Source: Carallia brachiata
Taxonomy: Eukaryota; Streptophyta; Magnoliopsida; Malpighiales; Rhizophoraceae
DNA length: 64,000 nucleotides
Assembly: GCA_021464245.1 (NCBI GenBank)
Contig: JADCRB010000040.1
Location: 8,156,575 to 8,220,574, forward strand
Reading direction: 5' to 3'
Below are positions 23,990 to 35,100 of the stretch, in pieces; within the stretch, counting starts at the first letter, position 1; every line of letters starts with the position of its first letter. The notes below the pieces were generated by a model. It saw only the letters and a program-made list of their open reading frames with translations. It was not told the DNA's origin and ran no database searches. The translations under genes were made by a program, and so were the position numbers.

Positions 23990-24105
23990 AGGATAAATGA
24001 GGTTTGTTGATTTCTAGGAAATTAGTTTGAAGGTTTTGTGAGGCTCGAGAGATTTTAAAGGTTGAGAGATGAGGGATTTGAGGATTTGAGGGTTGGGGAT
24101 TGACA
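23990..24105 (-). other. Scrap of viral leader between two RT fragments
   Basis: About 115 bp matches the leader at 21266-21390 and 12745-12855 in the same orientation. It sits exactly between the minus RT fragment and the plus RT fragment, so it marks a rearrangement junction. Confidence 0.75.
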
Positions 24106-25103
24106 GGCAGTTCAAATACTTTATAGCACAAATCAAAGCAAAAATTTGTGCTGATTTACCTAATGCTTCTTGGAAAAGAAAACAACATATGGTTGATTTA
24201 CCATATGAAAAAGATTTTGATGAACAATCAATCCCAACAAAAGTTAGGCCCATTCAAATGAATTCTGATCTTGAACAACATTGTAGATCAGAAATTTAAG
24301 ATTTAGTCTCTAAATGACTAATCACTTAATCCATATTATTGTGGTCTTGTGCAACTTTCTATGTAAACAAAAACTCTAAAATGAAAAGAGGAACCCCAAG
24401 ACTAGTGATCAACTAGAAACACATTAAACAAGGCACTAAATTGGATTAGGTATCTTATTCCTAATAAACTGACTTGTTATAAAAATTGTATTCTGCATTT
24501 ATTTTTTCTAGATTTAACATGAAATCTGGTTTTTGGCCAATCTAAATTCATCCCGAAGACCAATACAAAACTACATTCACCATTCTATTGGGTCAATATA
24601 AATAGAATGTCATGTCATTTGGTTTGAAAAATACACCAAGTGAATTTCAGAGAATTATGAATGATATATTTTCTGATTATTCACAATTTCTCATTGTTTA
24701 CACTGATGATGTTCTGGTATTTTCCAATTCCATTGAACAATATTTTAAACATTTGAAACCCTTTTCTTTATTACTAAGAAAAATGGTCTTGTGGTTTCCA
24801 AATCCAGATATCTCTCTTTCAAACTCGTATTTGTTTCTTAGGTCATCGTATCTCTGAAAGAACGATTACACCAATAGAGCAATCTCTTGCTTTTGGTTCC
24901 AAATTTTTTGACAAAATCCTTGATAAAACTCAGCTTCTATGATTCCTAGGAAGTTTAAATTATGTTTTAGACTTCTGTACCAATATCAATCGTCTTGCAA
25001 AACCAATGCATGATAGATTAAAGAAAAACCTTGTTCCCTAGACCGATGAACACACTAAGGTAGTCCAGCAAATAAAAAAGCAAGTCTTAAAAATCCCATT
25101 CCC
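24106..25103 (+). pseudogene. Caulimovirid reverse transcriptase fragment (plus copy D)
   Basis: The plus strand reads the protease-RT spacer and fingers (24106-24420, stops present). The palm follows at 24612-24857, where the catalytic box at 24699-24710 reads YTDD (Ile to Thr). The thumb and the start of RNase H follow to about 25103. It partly overlaps copy C in content but lies in the opposite orientation. Confidence 0.75.
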
Positions 25104-25877
25104 TGGCTTTGAGATCTAAATATCTCATTCCTCACTCTGTCAATCGTCTCACAATATGAACTTCTTTCTCAAACTCTTCTAACTCAGAAAACTTGGAAAT
25201 TAGGAAAGTAATCAACAGTGAAGAAGTTACTTTAGAAGACTTTTCAGAACATATAGATGATTGGGAAATTTTTAGAGTTAGGATGGACTAGATCTGTCAA
25301 ACCTCAAAACTTATTTTTAAAACCGATTTGAATATCAAAATTGAGGAACGAGATATTCAAATCTCAAAACCCCTTGAAACCATTCACTTACTTTCTGAAA
25401 TATCCCTTCAAACCTATAGAAGCAAAAATTTTAAATACATCCATATAAGTCTTGTTCAAATAGGATTTAAACCTCTTACAAGAAAAGGACTTGATATTTC
25501 TATACTAGTAGTCCTTAGAGATACTGGGTTCATAGATGTCTAAAATTCTCTTTTAGGAATAGTAGAGTCAACACTGAAAAGTAGACCAATTTCATTTGAT
25601 TGTTATCCAAACCTTACCATTTCTCTTAATGGCACAAACATTTTGAAAACATTTTGAAAAGCATGATTTTGCAAATCACCCAAATTATAATATGTTGGAA
25701 AGTTTAATTCTAGTTGCATTAATTTTCAAAATCCATTACAAAACCATGACATCTGCATTTTCTTCGAAACATCATTTTCATTCAAAGAAAGTTGAAACTT
25801 TGTTACTGTAGACAGATCTTTCAAAATTAAACATTACCATTCCTAAAACCATTCAATGGAAAAACATAACTTTGCCA
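25104..25877 (+). pseudogene. Caulimovirid movement protein N-terminal half (plus copy E)
   Basis: This matches 20.75-20.0 kb of copy B in reverse. An ATG-like start region lies near 25161, then an acidic segment. The open frame 25328-25543 carries the movement core (IHISLVQIGFKPLTRKG, then LRDTGF, with Arg to Gly in the usual DTR). A stop falls just before 25545. Confidence 0.75.
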
Positions 25878-26226
25878 GAGTACCCATCTTAGATCAATTA
25901 GGAAATATCATTCAAGATGCAGTGGCAACATTAATCCTAATAATTTTCACACACTTCGTTGAGGACCCTTCACATTTGAAAGATAAAAACGCTTAACTTC
26001 TCTCAAACCTTAAGTGCAAAAAACTTAGTAATGGTTGAGTTTTTTGAAAGAATTTTTTTGTTTTCTTGTAAGATGACTTTATAAATTATGTATCTTCTTT
26101 AGACACAAATTGCCTTTTGTATTTGAAAAAGGGTTTTTTCTTGGGGCCCTTTGTGCAAGTTCTATTACAGGAAGAGGTTGAAGGTTTCATAGGGTTGAAA
26201 TCAAACTGCTGGCAGGAACTTCCTAG
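25878..26226. pseudogene. Two joined coat-protein scraps in opposite orientation
   Basis: 25878-26033 matches plus-strand CP sequence at about 9745-9893. 26034-26226 matches minus-strand CP sequence at about 17907-18095 and is read on the minus strand. The abrupt change of orientation shows a second internal rearrangement. Confidence 0.7.
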
Positions 26227-26495
26227 CGCATTAATTTTCAAAATCCATTACAAAACCATGACATTTGCATTTTCTTCAAAACATCATTTCCATTCAAAGA
26301 AAGGTGAAACTTTGTTACTGCAGACAAATTTGTCAAAATCAAACATTATATTTCCTAAAACCATCTAATGGAAAGACATAACTTTGCTAGAATAATGGAT
26401 TTTAGAAGGTGCTGTAAAACTAGAATCCCCAAAACTCTTAGAACCAAACCCAAATCTTGCAAAAATCACCCAATATTCGAACGGAAAGGTCAAAC
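26227..26495 (+). pseudogene. Caulimovirid movement protein fragment at right edge
   Basis: This repeats 25717-25865 and then continues into the sequence that opens copy A. 26394-26497 aligns without gaps to 8254-8357 with about 11 differences. It ends at GGTCAAACTA, directly followed by the (TA)n run. Confidence 0.8.
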
Positions 26496-26518
26496 TATAT
26501 ATATATATATATATATAT
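26496..26518. repeat. (TA)n microsatellite at right edge of the viral array
   Basis: An uninterrupted TA run starts at the last viral base. The sequence after 26518 shows no viral similarity. Confidence 0.9.
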
Positions 26519-26689
26519 GACGCAAAGTTTGTAATAATTTATATATTTGCAGAGAGAGCCATTGAGACAAAGACAAGCCTAGAAAACAACATTTCAATAG
26601 ATATTACATTGGAGAAATAATACCATATTTTTTTGATCTGAAGCAAACACAATACGATAGAGTGCACTAGACAAATGACGTTGAGTCGA

Positions 26690-27353
26690 GGCTTTGTAAG
26701 GCTTAACTAGTATTACCACCACCTAAACGGAACGGCCGGTGCCGCCAAAAAATAGTTAAGTAATGCTGGATTGAGCTTGTCACATAGCTAGATTCATGGC
26801 TCACTGTACTTATTGCAATAGATGGAAAGTCCCATTACCTTCTGCCAAAACTAGTCGACAAACTGCGCTACATCTAGATTTGCCTGGCTGCTTGGCCCCA
26901 TTGACCCCCGGCGGAGGCTCTTGTACAACATAAGAGATGGAAATTGAGTTGGAGCCTTTCCCTTCTCTTGGCCTTTGGTCTACTCACATGAAGAAGCCAC
27001 ATTTGGGGTCCTGCCCAACCTGCAAATTGATATGTTTAACCGTTTTAGGCCACTGTCTATAGCTAACGACAAATAAGAGTGGTTGTCAAGTGCATGGGTA
27101 GATTTCCCGAGGGTACCGCCTTTGAACAACAGTAAAAACGACAATTGGGGTTTCGCTTCGTGTGGCTAATAAAAACTCTACAGAAGCCAGCGTTACACTG
27201 ACATTCTTTGGCCTCATCAACCAAACAAAAGAACTCACATGGATCATCGTGCTCATATATATAGGTAAATAAAATAGTTAGGCTGTTAAACAAATGTAAG
27301 AGGGCCATTAGAGAATAGAAAACAGTCGGACAACATATGCCCATTTGCCACAT
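26690..27353 (-). pseudogene. GRF-type zinc-finger gene fragment
   Basis: On the minus strand, 27063-27353 encodes ECQCNAGF, then SHTKRNPNCRFYCC, fitting the first half of a GRF zinc finger (C-x-C, NPxRRFYxC). After a likely intron ending in CAG at 27020, the next exon reads DPKCGFF, then a stop where Trp is expected, then VDQ, the second half (CxFFxWVD). The first exon also contains CEFFCLVDEA, so a second finger may precede it. The stop (TGA in place of TGG, about 26984-26986) breaks the gene. GRF fingers bind nucleic acids and are common in plant transposon-linked genes. No 5' start is resolved. Confidence 0.55.
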
Positions 27354-27359
27354 CTGTAG

Positions 27360-29555
27360 TAGTAGTGCCGGAGGTTTTTTTCAGATCTGGAGAGAACCAA
27401 GTCGAGCGTTTTGTGGCCATAGGGACAACCCAAATTGGTCGTCATTTTTTAACAAGACGAAGCCATGTTGCGTGGCCATATAAAGATGCTCTAATTTGTT
27501 GGTTTCCAGTAATTTCCGCTTTAACCCCTTTACAGTTTGATCCACTGGCTATGTGAGAGGGGTGAATATGACAATTTGCACAACTTTTTGTCGACTCCAG
27601 GCTGGGCTTATTTAAGCATGGTCGTAGTGGTACAGCAAGGAATTAAAGTACGTGAAGACAAAAAGTAATTCATGAAATAATCATAAGAAATAAAAATTGT
27701 TAATATAAAAATCACTAACATTGTAATTTACATATTCTTTCTTATTTGATAGTTGTTCAAATTCCAAATAAATGTTATATAATTAGCTGTACTGAGTTAT
27801 AATTCTAATGCCAAATGCATTTAGCTTATCTCATAAATGTTGATCGCGAAGTAATTCAAGGCACCCTTTTAACGATTTTACTGGAATCAGAGATGTCGAG
27901 CGATTGCAACTTGACATTGAAACTAACTTTCTAGATATTGTACATATTATGGAACAAAAACAAGTTAAACTAAATTTGACGTATACTTCTTTTAAGGGTA
28001 CAATGACAAATTTTTAGTTATGTTACATGTAAGGATATTTTATTATTTTTATATCATTTATAATGATATTTTTGTAATTAAAATTAATTTTTACTGGCAG
28101 CAGGTTAATAAAGTACTTTTACACAGCTGCAATCAAACAACATTATATTTTTTGTAGTTTTTGTAACAAATAAATGTAATTTGTAATTATGTCCTAAACT
28201 TAGGGTGTCAAATACTAATTACTGTATTGTGCCCCCAAAGTACTCCCTTCCTTCCCGAGTTGGAGAATTACTAGCATGCATTTATGTTTATTAAAAATTT
28301 ATTTATTGGGGCCATATGGTTTTTATTTTTATTGGCCCTTGGTTTAAAACTTATTTTTTTCCTCAATTTTTTTTTGAGATTTGCTTTTTTGTTCCCTTTC
28401 AATTGCTTCTTTTTTTTTTTTTAAGTTTCACAATTTACTATTTTACTTTTCAAAATAAAATTTTATGAAATGTAACAGTCTCATTCACTGTTGTCTTTTT
28501 AAACTCTTTAGAGTATGTCATAACTTTGTTCTTATTGTTATACAGTCTTTTGAGAGATCTTTATATTTGAATGAATCAAATTATTACTGATAAACATTTC
28601 AAAAAGATATCTACAAACATTTTGTATATTTAAACATATATTTATTTATAAAATTAACTTAAACTTTATCCGTTACAACAATTACGTAGAAACAATTTCT
28701 TTTTATACAAAATACATCACAAAGAATCTATTATACAGTCGTATGATAGCTAACAGAGTATATGATTGAATTATTAGTTATTTAGAAAGAATAAAGTTAA
28801 TTCCAAATAAAAAATAAATAATAATTTCAGAACAGTTGTTAAGTCACAAGATATAATTCTAATATTTACTACTCAAATTAATTAATATAATTTTTTTATT
28901 TTAAATTATATAAATTAATTTTATTATTGTCAGTAAACATACAATATTTTTCCCTCCATAAAATTTTTTGCTGCCCTCTTCCCTAGTTCCAATGGCCTTT
29001 GCTTGTTAGTTAAACAAACCAAGCCTGATGAAGGCACAGCAGACCTCGGCTCCAGTCTTTAACACTTGTCCTTGTTGGGTTGGCTCACATTATATGGCCT
29101 CAAACAGTATTTAACACATGGTAATGACGTCCTCCAATGCCCCTAGCTAAGTAACTTTGAAAGTTCTTAGATTACCATGCATCGAAATCTACCATCGACG
29201 TACTGCATTATCTAAGTTTTCTTTATCTAATAACATGTTTAGTTTACAACAATAGAAATGCAAGGGCACAGGTCTCGTTTCTTTCAAAAAAACAGCTCGA
29301 CAACAAGTCCATATCAGATGCCCAGAATATTTGTCATAAACAAAAAATAAAGGAAAATGTTGTCTTCAAATTAACATGTGAACCATAAAAATAGACTAGT
29401 ATTCACCTGTATATTAACACTTAGAGATTGGTAATTCAAAATTTCCAATGAAAGACTAGACTCCCCTCACTTTTTTAATTTAGTCACTAATCTATACCAA
29501 TAACCCCCAACTTTTCAAAGATAATAACTAATCTATAGAAACAATGTACAACAAT
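27360..29555. other. AT-rich intergenic sequence, no gene recognised
   Basis: Short open stretches such as 27365-27556 look accidental. Runs of T and long AT-rich segments (28360-28930) dominate. No terminal repeats or RNA gene were recognised. Confidence 0.4.
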
Positions 29556-29635
29556 TCGTGGCATGGTCTAGTGGCACGAGTTTGTTGCTCTCTTTATTGT
29601 CCCAAGTTCGAGACCTCTGTTAAACTAGTCTTTTA
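29556..29635 (+). mobile_element. tRNA-derived SINE head (remnant)
   Basis: An A box TGGTCTAGTGG (29564-29574) and a B box GTTCGAGAC (29606-29614) have the spacing of a tRNA-type Pol III promoter. The stretch does not fold into a convincing cloverleaf, so a SINE head is preferred over a real tRNA. A Harbinger MITE starts immediately after it. Confidence 0.55.
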
Positions 29636-30153
29636 GAGTGTGTTCGTTTTATGAGATAGGATATGATAGGATAATATATGATAGAGGCTAACTATTTCAC
29701 TTTAACCTATGTTTGGTTGCGTAATATAATAGATATAGAATAGGTTAATGTAGACTTACTATACCATGAATATGGGAAGTACTATCCCTTTTATCTCCAT
29801 GAACTAGTATATCTCATCTCATGAAATTAATATATATTTACTAAAATATCCTTTTAATTAAAATAAATTTTAAATATTTTTAAAAAATTAACATAAAATT
29901 ACAAAATTATTTCTCTCTCCTCTTTCCTCTCTCTCTCCTCCCTTCTCTTTCTCACTCTTCTCTCTCTTTCCTTTCCGTCTCCTCCATCCTCTCTCTCAAT
30001 CCTCATATCTCTCTTTCCTTTCTCTCTTCTCCCTCCTCTCTCTCTCAATCCTCATCTCTCTCTCTTTTCTTTCTCTCTCCTCCCTCCTTGTCTCTCTCTT
30101 TCCTTTCTCTCTAATCCCTCCTCCCTCTTCCCTTCCCTTCTTTGTCCTCACTC

Positions 30154-30224
<71 letters not shown>

Positions 30225-30702
30225 TCATTTTCTTTTATAAAAATTTGAAAATTCATATCTTAAAATTTACTTAACTTTTTTCCTCAAAAAAATAAAAAAA
30301 AATGTTAATCTCTTTTTGTTGATATCTTGAATTTTATTTGTATAAAAAAATTAATGCTCAATTTTGAAAAATATTTTTTATATATAATTAAAAATTTATA
30401 AACAGTATAATATACAATAATATATAAAATAAATATTAATTTTATTACTTAATTTTAATTATTTTTAATAAAAATATTAAAATTAATAGTAAATGTAAGT
30501 TAATTATTTATAAGGACAAAAAAGTCATTTTGATATACTATACTATTCTATCCTATATCATCCAAACATTTGATAGAATAACTATCCTGTACCATTTCAT
30601 AACATCCAAATGCAGTATAAGTTACTAACCTAGTCTATCCTATACTATGTTAATCTATACTCTTCTATACTATACTATCTAGTGTGAGTATCAAACACAC
30701 CC
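29636..30702. mobile_element. Tourist/Harbinger-type MITE
   Basis: The flanks are TTA on both sides (29633-29635 and 30703-30705). The termini GAGTGTGTTCG and GGGTGTGTTTG are inverted repeats, and further GATAGGATA / AGTATAG words recur inward from both ends. A long CT-rich block with (CT)n at about 30158-30221 fills part of the inside. No transposase is encoded; the length is 1067 bp. The minus-strand Arg/Glu-only reading frame over the CT array is not a gene. Confidence 0.75.
30158..30221. repeat. (CT)n microsatellite
   Basis: About 32 uninterrupted CT dinucleotides at the end of a 300-bp pyrimidine-rich tract inside the Harbinger MITE. Confidence 0.95.
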
Positions 30703-31224
30703 TTATTGTCTCTTTCTTTGCTTCCTTTCTAATGCACATTTTATTTCACTCCATCGTTAAGTCATCCACATGATTTCATCTTCTCTATACCAATGTTAGT
30801 GGGAAAAAAAAATAATAAACCTCATCATTATCATTAATTTTGCTTCCCACTTTTTCAAAATTTTTTCAATTTACTTTTCAAATTTTTAGATCCTTTGTAA
30901 GAACTAATTTCTTTATTCTAACATGTGTTGACTATGATTTTCCAAATTTATTAAGCATCAACATTTTTCAGCTCGATATTTGCTAGATGTAAACTGAAAA
31001 TGCTTTTTCATTGTCCATATTTTTTGGTCAGATAATGAAACTTAAACAAGCTCATGGCATGTGATGTGATCCTGACCAACCTCCGCACTACGTCATTGGG
31101 TGTATTTTTTATGGGTTAGTGGACTTTGCTTGGAGGCCAAGAAACGTGCTTTACTTATGGAGCAAGTGATGAAAATTGAAGGTCTCACAAATCTACATCA
31201 ACTAATCAAGTTCAAGAGGAGGAA

Positions 31225-32010
31225 GATTGACCGAATTGTTCAAGTTTGGGCCGAGAAGAGCAGTTTGGGCCTCGCTAATTTTGATTAAATTAATTTAAAA
31301 TTTTTATTGTTATTTGGACCAGACATTGTTCTATTTAAACTCAATCCACTTTTTGGTAAGAATTAGTTTTAATACTTATTTCTAGTTTAATTAGGTTTTC
31401 CTTATGGATTGACCGAGTTGTTCAAGCTTGGGCCGAAAAAAGCAGTTTGGGCATAACTAATTTTGATTAAATTAATTTAAAATTTTTATTGTTATTTGGG
31501 TCAGACATTGTTCTATTTAAATTCAATCCATTTATTGGTAAGAATTAGCTTTAATACTTATTTCTAGTTTAATTAGGTTTTCTTTATGAAGTAAAAACTT
31601 TGTTTTTTTAGTTTTAGTATATTTTTAAAACCCTAGTTATTTGGGTTTGCCTATAAATAGGCTTGTTTGTCTTCTTTACATAACAGACTTTGCAGACATT
31701 GTTAAACATTGATTGAGAGGAAATAAACTATCCTACTTGGTTCTTTTGAAAACTTTGTGAATTCAGCCTTGTGTGAACAATCAGGCTTATCATTCACATC
31801 TCAAATTGTTCTTCAGTGTGATTTCTACCTTATCATCTTGTTATAACCTTGGTTCATATCTCTTTATAGATATCGGGTCTTGGTTCCACCTATAACCTTA
31901 GTTTTTGTCTCTATTATATACAATGGGTCTTTGTTCTCTTATTGAATCTGATTTGGTTTTCTTGGGTTTGTTAACAATATATTGGTGTTGGATTTCACTT
32001 CTCTAGGTGT
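31225..32010 (+). mobile_element. LTR-like transcription unit with 182-bp tandem repeat (tentative)
   Basis: Two direct copies of a 182-bp unit (31225-31406 and 31407-31588) precede a TATA box CTATAAATAG at 31651-31660 and about 350 bp of leader-like sequence. The arrangement, repeated upstream elements then TATA then leader, resembles the U3-R-U5 of an LTR. No TG...CA ends, primer-binding site or second LTR were located, so this may be a solo or truncated LTR. Confidence 0.4.
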
Positions 32011-32147
32011 GGTTCTCATCAGCATGCCAAGTCCAGAACACAATTGAACAAATAAGTGCAACCTGTTGTTTAACTTCGTCGATGGCAATTAGCAAAATTA
32101 AATCTTCTGTTGAACATTGTAACTCATCTCACGTAACAGGGGGCACT

Positions 32148-35100
32148 TTAGTCATCCACCACACCTGCCAGGCTTCTTGTGGTTGTACCTAACTTGTTCT
32201 CTGGATTATTTATCCAATTCACAACATACTCTTTACGGTATTCCCTTACATGGCTCTGCATGTAAGCAGTTTGGTCTTGTTAGACATGTTAGAAGATGCC
32301 AACATTGATAGTTTGCCTAAACACAACTCAATTTAAGACGTTTGTTTACAATTTTGCAATAACAAGCATGACATTGCAAACAAATGCACTATTCAACGAG
32401 AGAATGCAACCAGCTTACCTTTGTATCAATTTCAAGGACCGTCATGCCATCCCAGCACTCCATAAACTTCATCAACAGGATGCCACAATCATAACTGCAC
32501 ACGATTAACAAAATTTCAAATTGCTTTCAAAATTTAGAATGTATAGTTTTCTTGCTAACAAGTCTTATTTCATGTCCGGTAGTAATCTTATAAAAGGCAC
32601 AACCTGGTTCCCTGTTGAAGCACATGCACAGTATTAAATGAAAAGGCCTTAATTTGGAATTCATCGTCTACAAGCCCGTAGAGTAACTGACTTGCGAAAT
32701 CTACAACACCCTTCACCACTTTAGGAAAACTTCATTATCAACCGTCTTACTAGAGTCTAGCAAATCAATCCTCTTGTCGTGCATATTCATAACCAATAAT
32801 ACCCAGTGGTCCTTGAAAAGCAGTGGCAGAAACAACTGCACATGAACAGTTAAAAACAACAATTGCTACATACTCAACCCCTCTAGTTTGCTGCATATAT
32901 GCATTGTCAAGTGCATAGCAGTTAATGCACATGAAAACAAAGAGCTCTTCGAGGAAAACCAGACTGAAAGTCAGTACCATTTTGCAGTTTAGAAGCAAAT
33001 ATCCAAGTACATCGGTTGTTGTAAACCGACAATAAGGTGCTAGGTCACACTTAACAGGTTTAACCTTTGCTGCTGAATGGGTCCCCAACGCATACACGAT
33101 TGAACTCTGCAACCACAGTTAAAATGACATTGGTTAGCCAGTCCAAATCGAATTTCTTGGCCAGTCACTGTGATTGTCTGCGTGGAAACTGTCAAAAATG
33201 GATTAGTGGTACGTAAAAACAGACGAGTGCAAAGCTTACCACAAATTGAGGGCTGAAGTAATGACACAGCACACGGCCAGACCATCGCTGTCGCTGATTT
33301 AATACCATGGCGTGAAAGTGAATAACCTGCAACCAATGCCATGAAGGGGAGCTTCTTATAAGGAGTTTCTCATTGGACAAGCAATATGTTTCAACAACAT
33401 TAACTTAGCTGTGTACTCAAACATAACCCAAACCAAAATTCCATACTCACAATATTTGGCACACATACACGGTCCTAGATAGCACATTTCTGACTGATAC
33501 ATCAACTGTACATCCTCAATTAAGATAACATCAAGATTGCGGGAAATTAAAAACAACGTGTCAATTACTTTTATGGGAACATAATTAAATGAACCTTCAA
33601 AGGATAACAAAATATAAATATTTTTTTACTTATTTCTACTTTGCCTGCCACGCAAATGTTTTGTAACCCAATTGTATAGAGTCACCTCATTTTTTTGAAG
33701 TTGTGGCGAGGCACAATGTTTGGGATGTTATACTCCTTTCTATTAAGTTTCTGTGCAGGCTTATAGACTCTGCACTTTCTCTTTTTTAACGGTACCCTAT
33801 CTCCAGTCATCGGGCTTTCCAAAGACAAGTCACATTCTTCTTGAAGCTTTACCCGCCACCCTCGAGTCACAAGCCTAGCAAAACAACAACAGCCATTTCA
33901 AGTTTATAGTTGACTTACTAAGCCAGACACACAAGTTGGCATTACTATGCTAGCTTACTTTATTAAGGCAATAAACTATTACATGGGACCCCAACCTATC
34001 TAATAGCTGCCAAAAAAAAACACGAGCATGAACATGCTTAGGTACTTGCATAATAGTGACCCCATTTCTCCCATTTTGACAGCACAAACTTCTGGACTAC
34101 CCTGCTCTAAATTCTCTCTCTATTCTGCAGACAACTGAGGACTTGGGGATTGATTCACCAAATTATGGGAACTTCTTTCACTTTCAATGGTCACACCGAT
34201 TTGTTCTTCCCTTTTATTAGAAGCCAGGACACGAATAACTTGTTCACTAGACCTTGGTCCTACTGCCTCTACTCCATCCCCTGTCTCACCACCGATGTGG
34301 CTGCATCTAGCAGCCATCCCATTGCCTCCCAATCCTTTTCTGGTGTCAGCATTCGTGGATCTAGCGTTGGCATTTGTGCTAGTTTCAGATTCATTTTCCC
34401 CTGTTAGCAAACAAACAACAATATATTGATAATTCAAATGTATCAAGACAAGTAGTTTTGGCCAAACCATTTTAATTTCATATGCTTTCACCCATATGAC
34501 CCATGAGCACTTGCCTGAGGTGGTATCTTTTGGGGTGGTCTGTTGTGCATTCCCATTCTCTGTACCATCACAATCTTTTTTATTTACCTATTGTAGAACC
34601 GTTGCTTTTCTAGAGCCCCTCGATCTTTGATGCTTTTTGACAGGCCTCACCCTCTTTGTCCCTTGCCTTCCAACATCTTTCCCACTCAGCTTGCTTTTAA
34701 ATTGAGCAACAAACGCTTTGATATGCTTCACCATCAGCTCACTTGCCAAATTCCCAATTGTTCTTCTAGCCTGCAAAACGAACTTTCAACTTTGTAAACA
34801 TACATTAACCTCCAAGATCTAAAATCATAAAAACCCCTTAACAAACAATACCTGATTATATTACCTATTAGTTGAGCCAAATCTAGTATGACCTTCACCA
34901 CATTGCATGCAGTGCTTAATTTGCTGAGGGATACACAGAGAATAGTACGCCAGCTGTACCACCATCATTTCCCATTTCTTACCTTAAAGTTTGCTTCAAT
35001 AACTCACAAAAATATTTAGCACATAAAAATGAAACTTACACCACCCTTTCTACTTCTCCCATGATCAGAACCACCAAAAACATGGCATTTCCTTGTTGTT

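Larger units (their letters stand above)
8252..26495. mobile_element. Rearranged endogenous pararetrovirus array (Caulimoviridae)
   Basis: About 18.2 kb consists of movement protein, coat protein with CCHC knuckle, aspartic protease, reverse transcriptase, RNase H and leader sequence of one caulimovirid type, most like the petuvirus/florendovirus group in domain order. The order is: plus 8252-12418, minus 12419-23989, a minus leader scrap 23990-24105, plus RT 24106-25103, plus MP 25104-25877, plus CP 25878-26033, minus CP 26034-26226, plus MP 26227-26495. A (TA)n run abuts each outer edge (8234-8251 and 26496-26518). All coding regions carry stops or frameshifts. It reads as a dead, integrated concatemer rather than a functional virus. 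Confidence 0.9.

Noticed and set aside
29556..29635. A possible true tRNA gene
   Set aside because: A and B boxes are present but stems for a cloverleaf and a proper acceptor are not, so a SINE head is more likely.
29996..30256. Arg/Glu-only minus-strand frame
   Set aside because: It is a translation of the CT microsatellite in a MITE. The same applies to 45419-45783 and 51256-51513.
31100..31288. A 62-codon plus-strand gene
   Set aside because: Its end lies in the 182-bp tandem repeat and no domain or splice context supports it.
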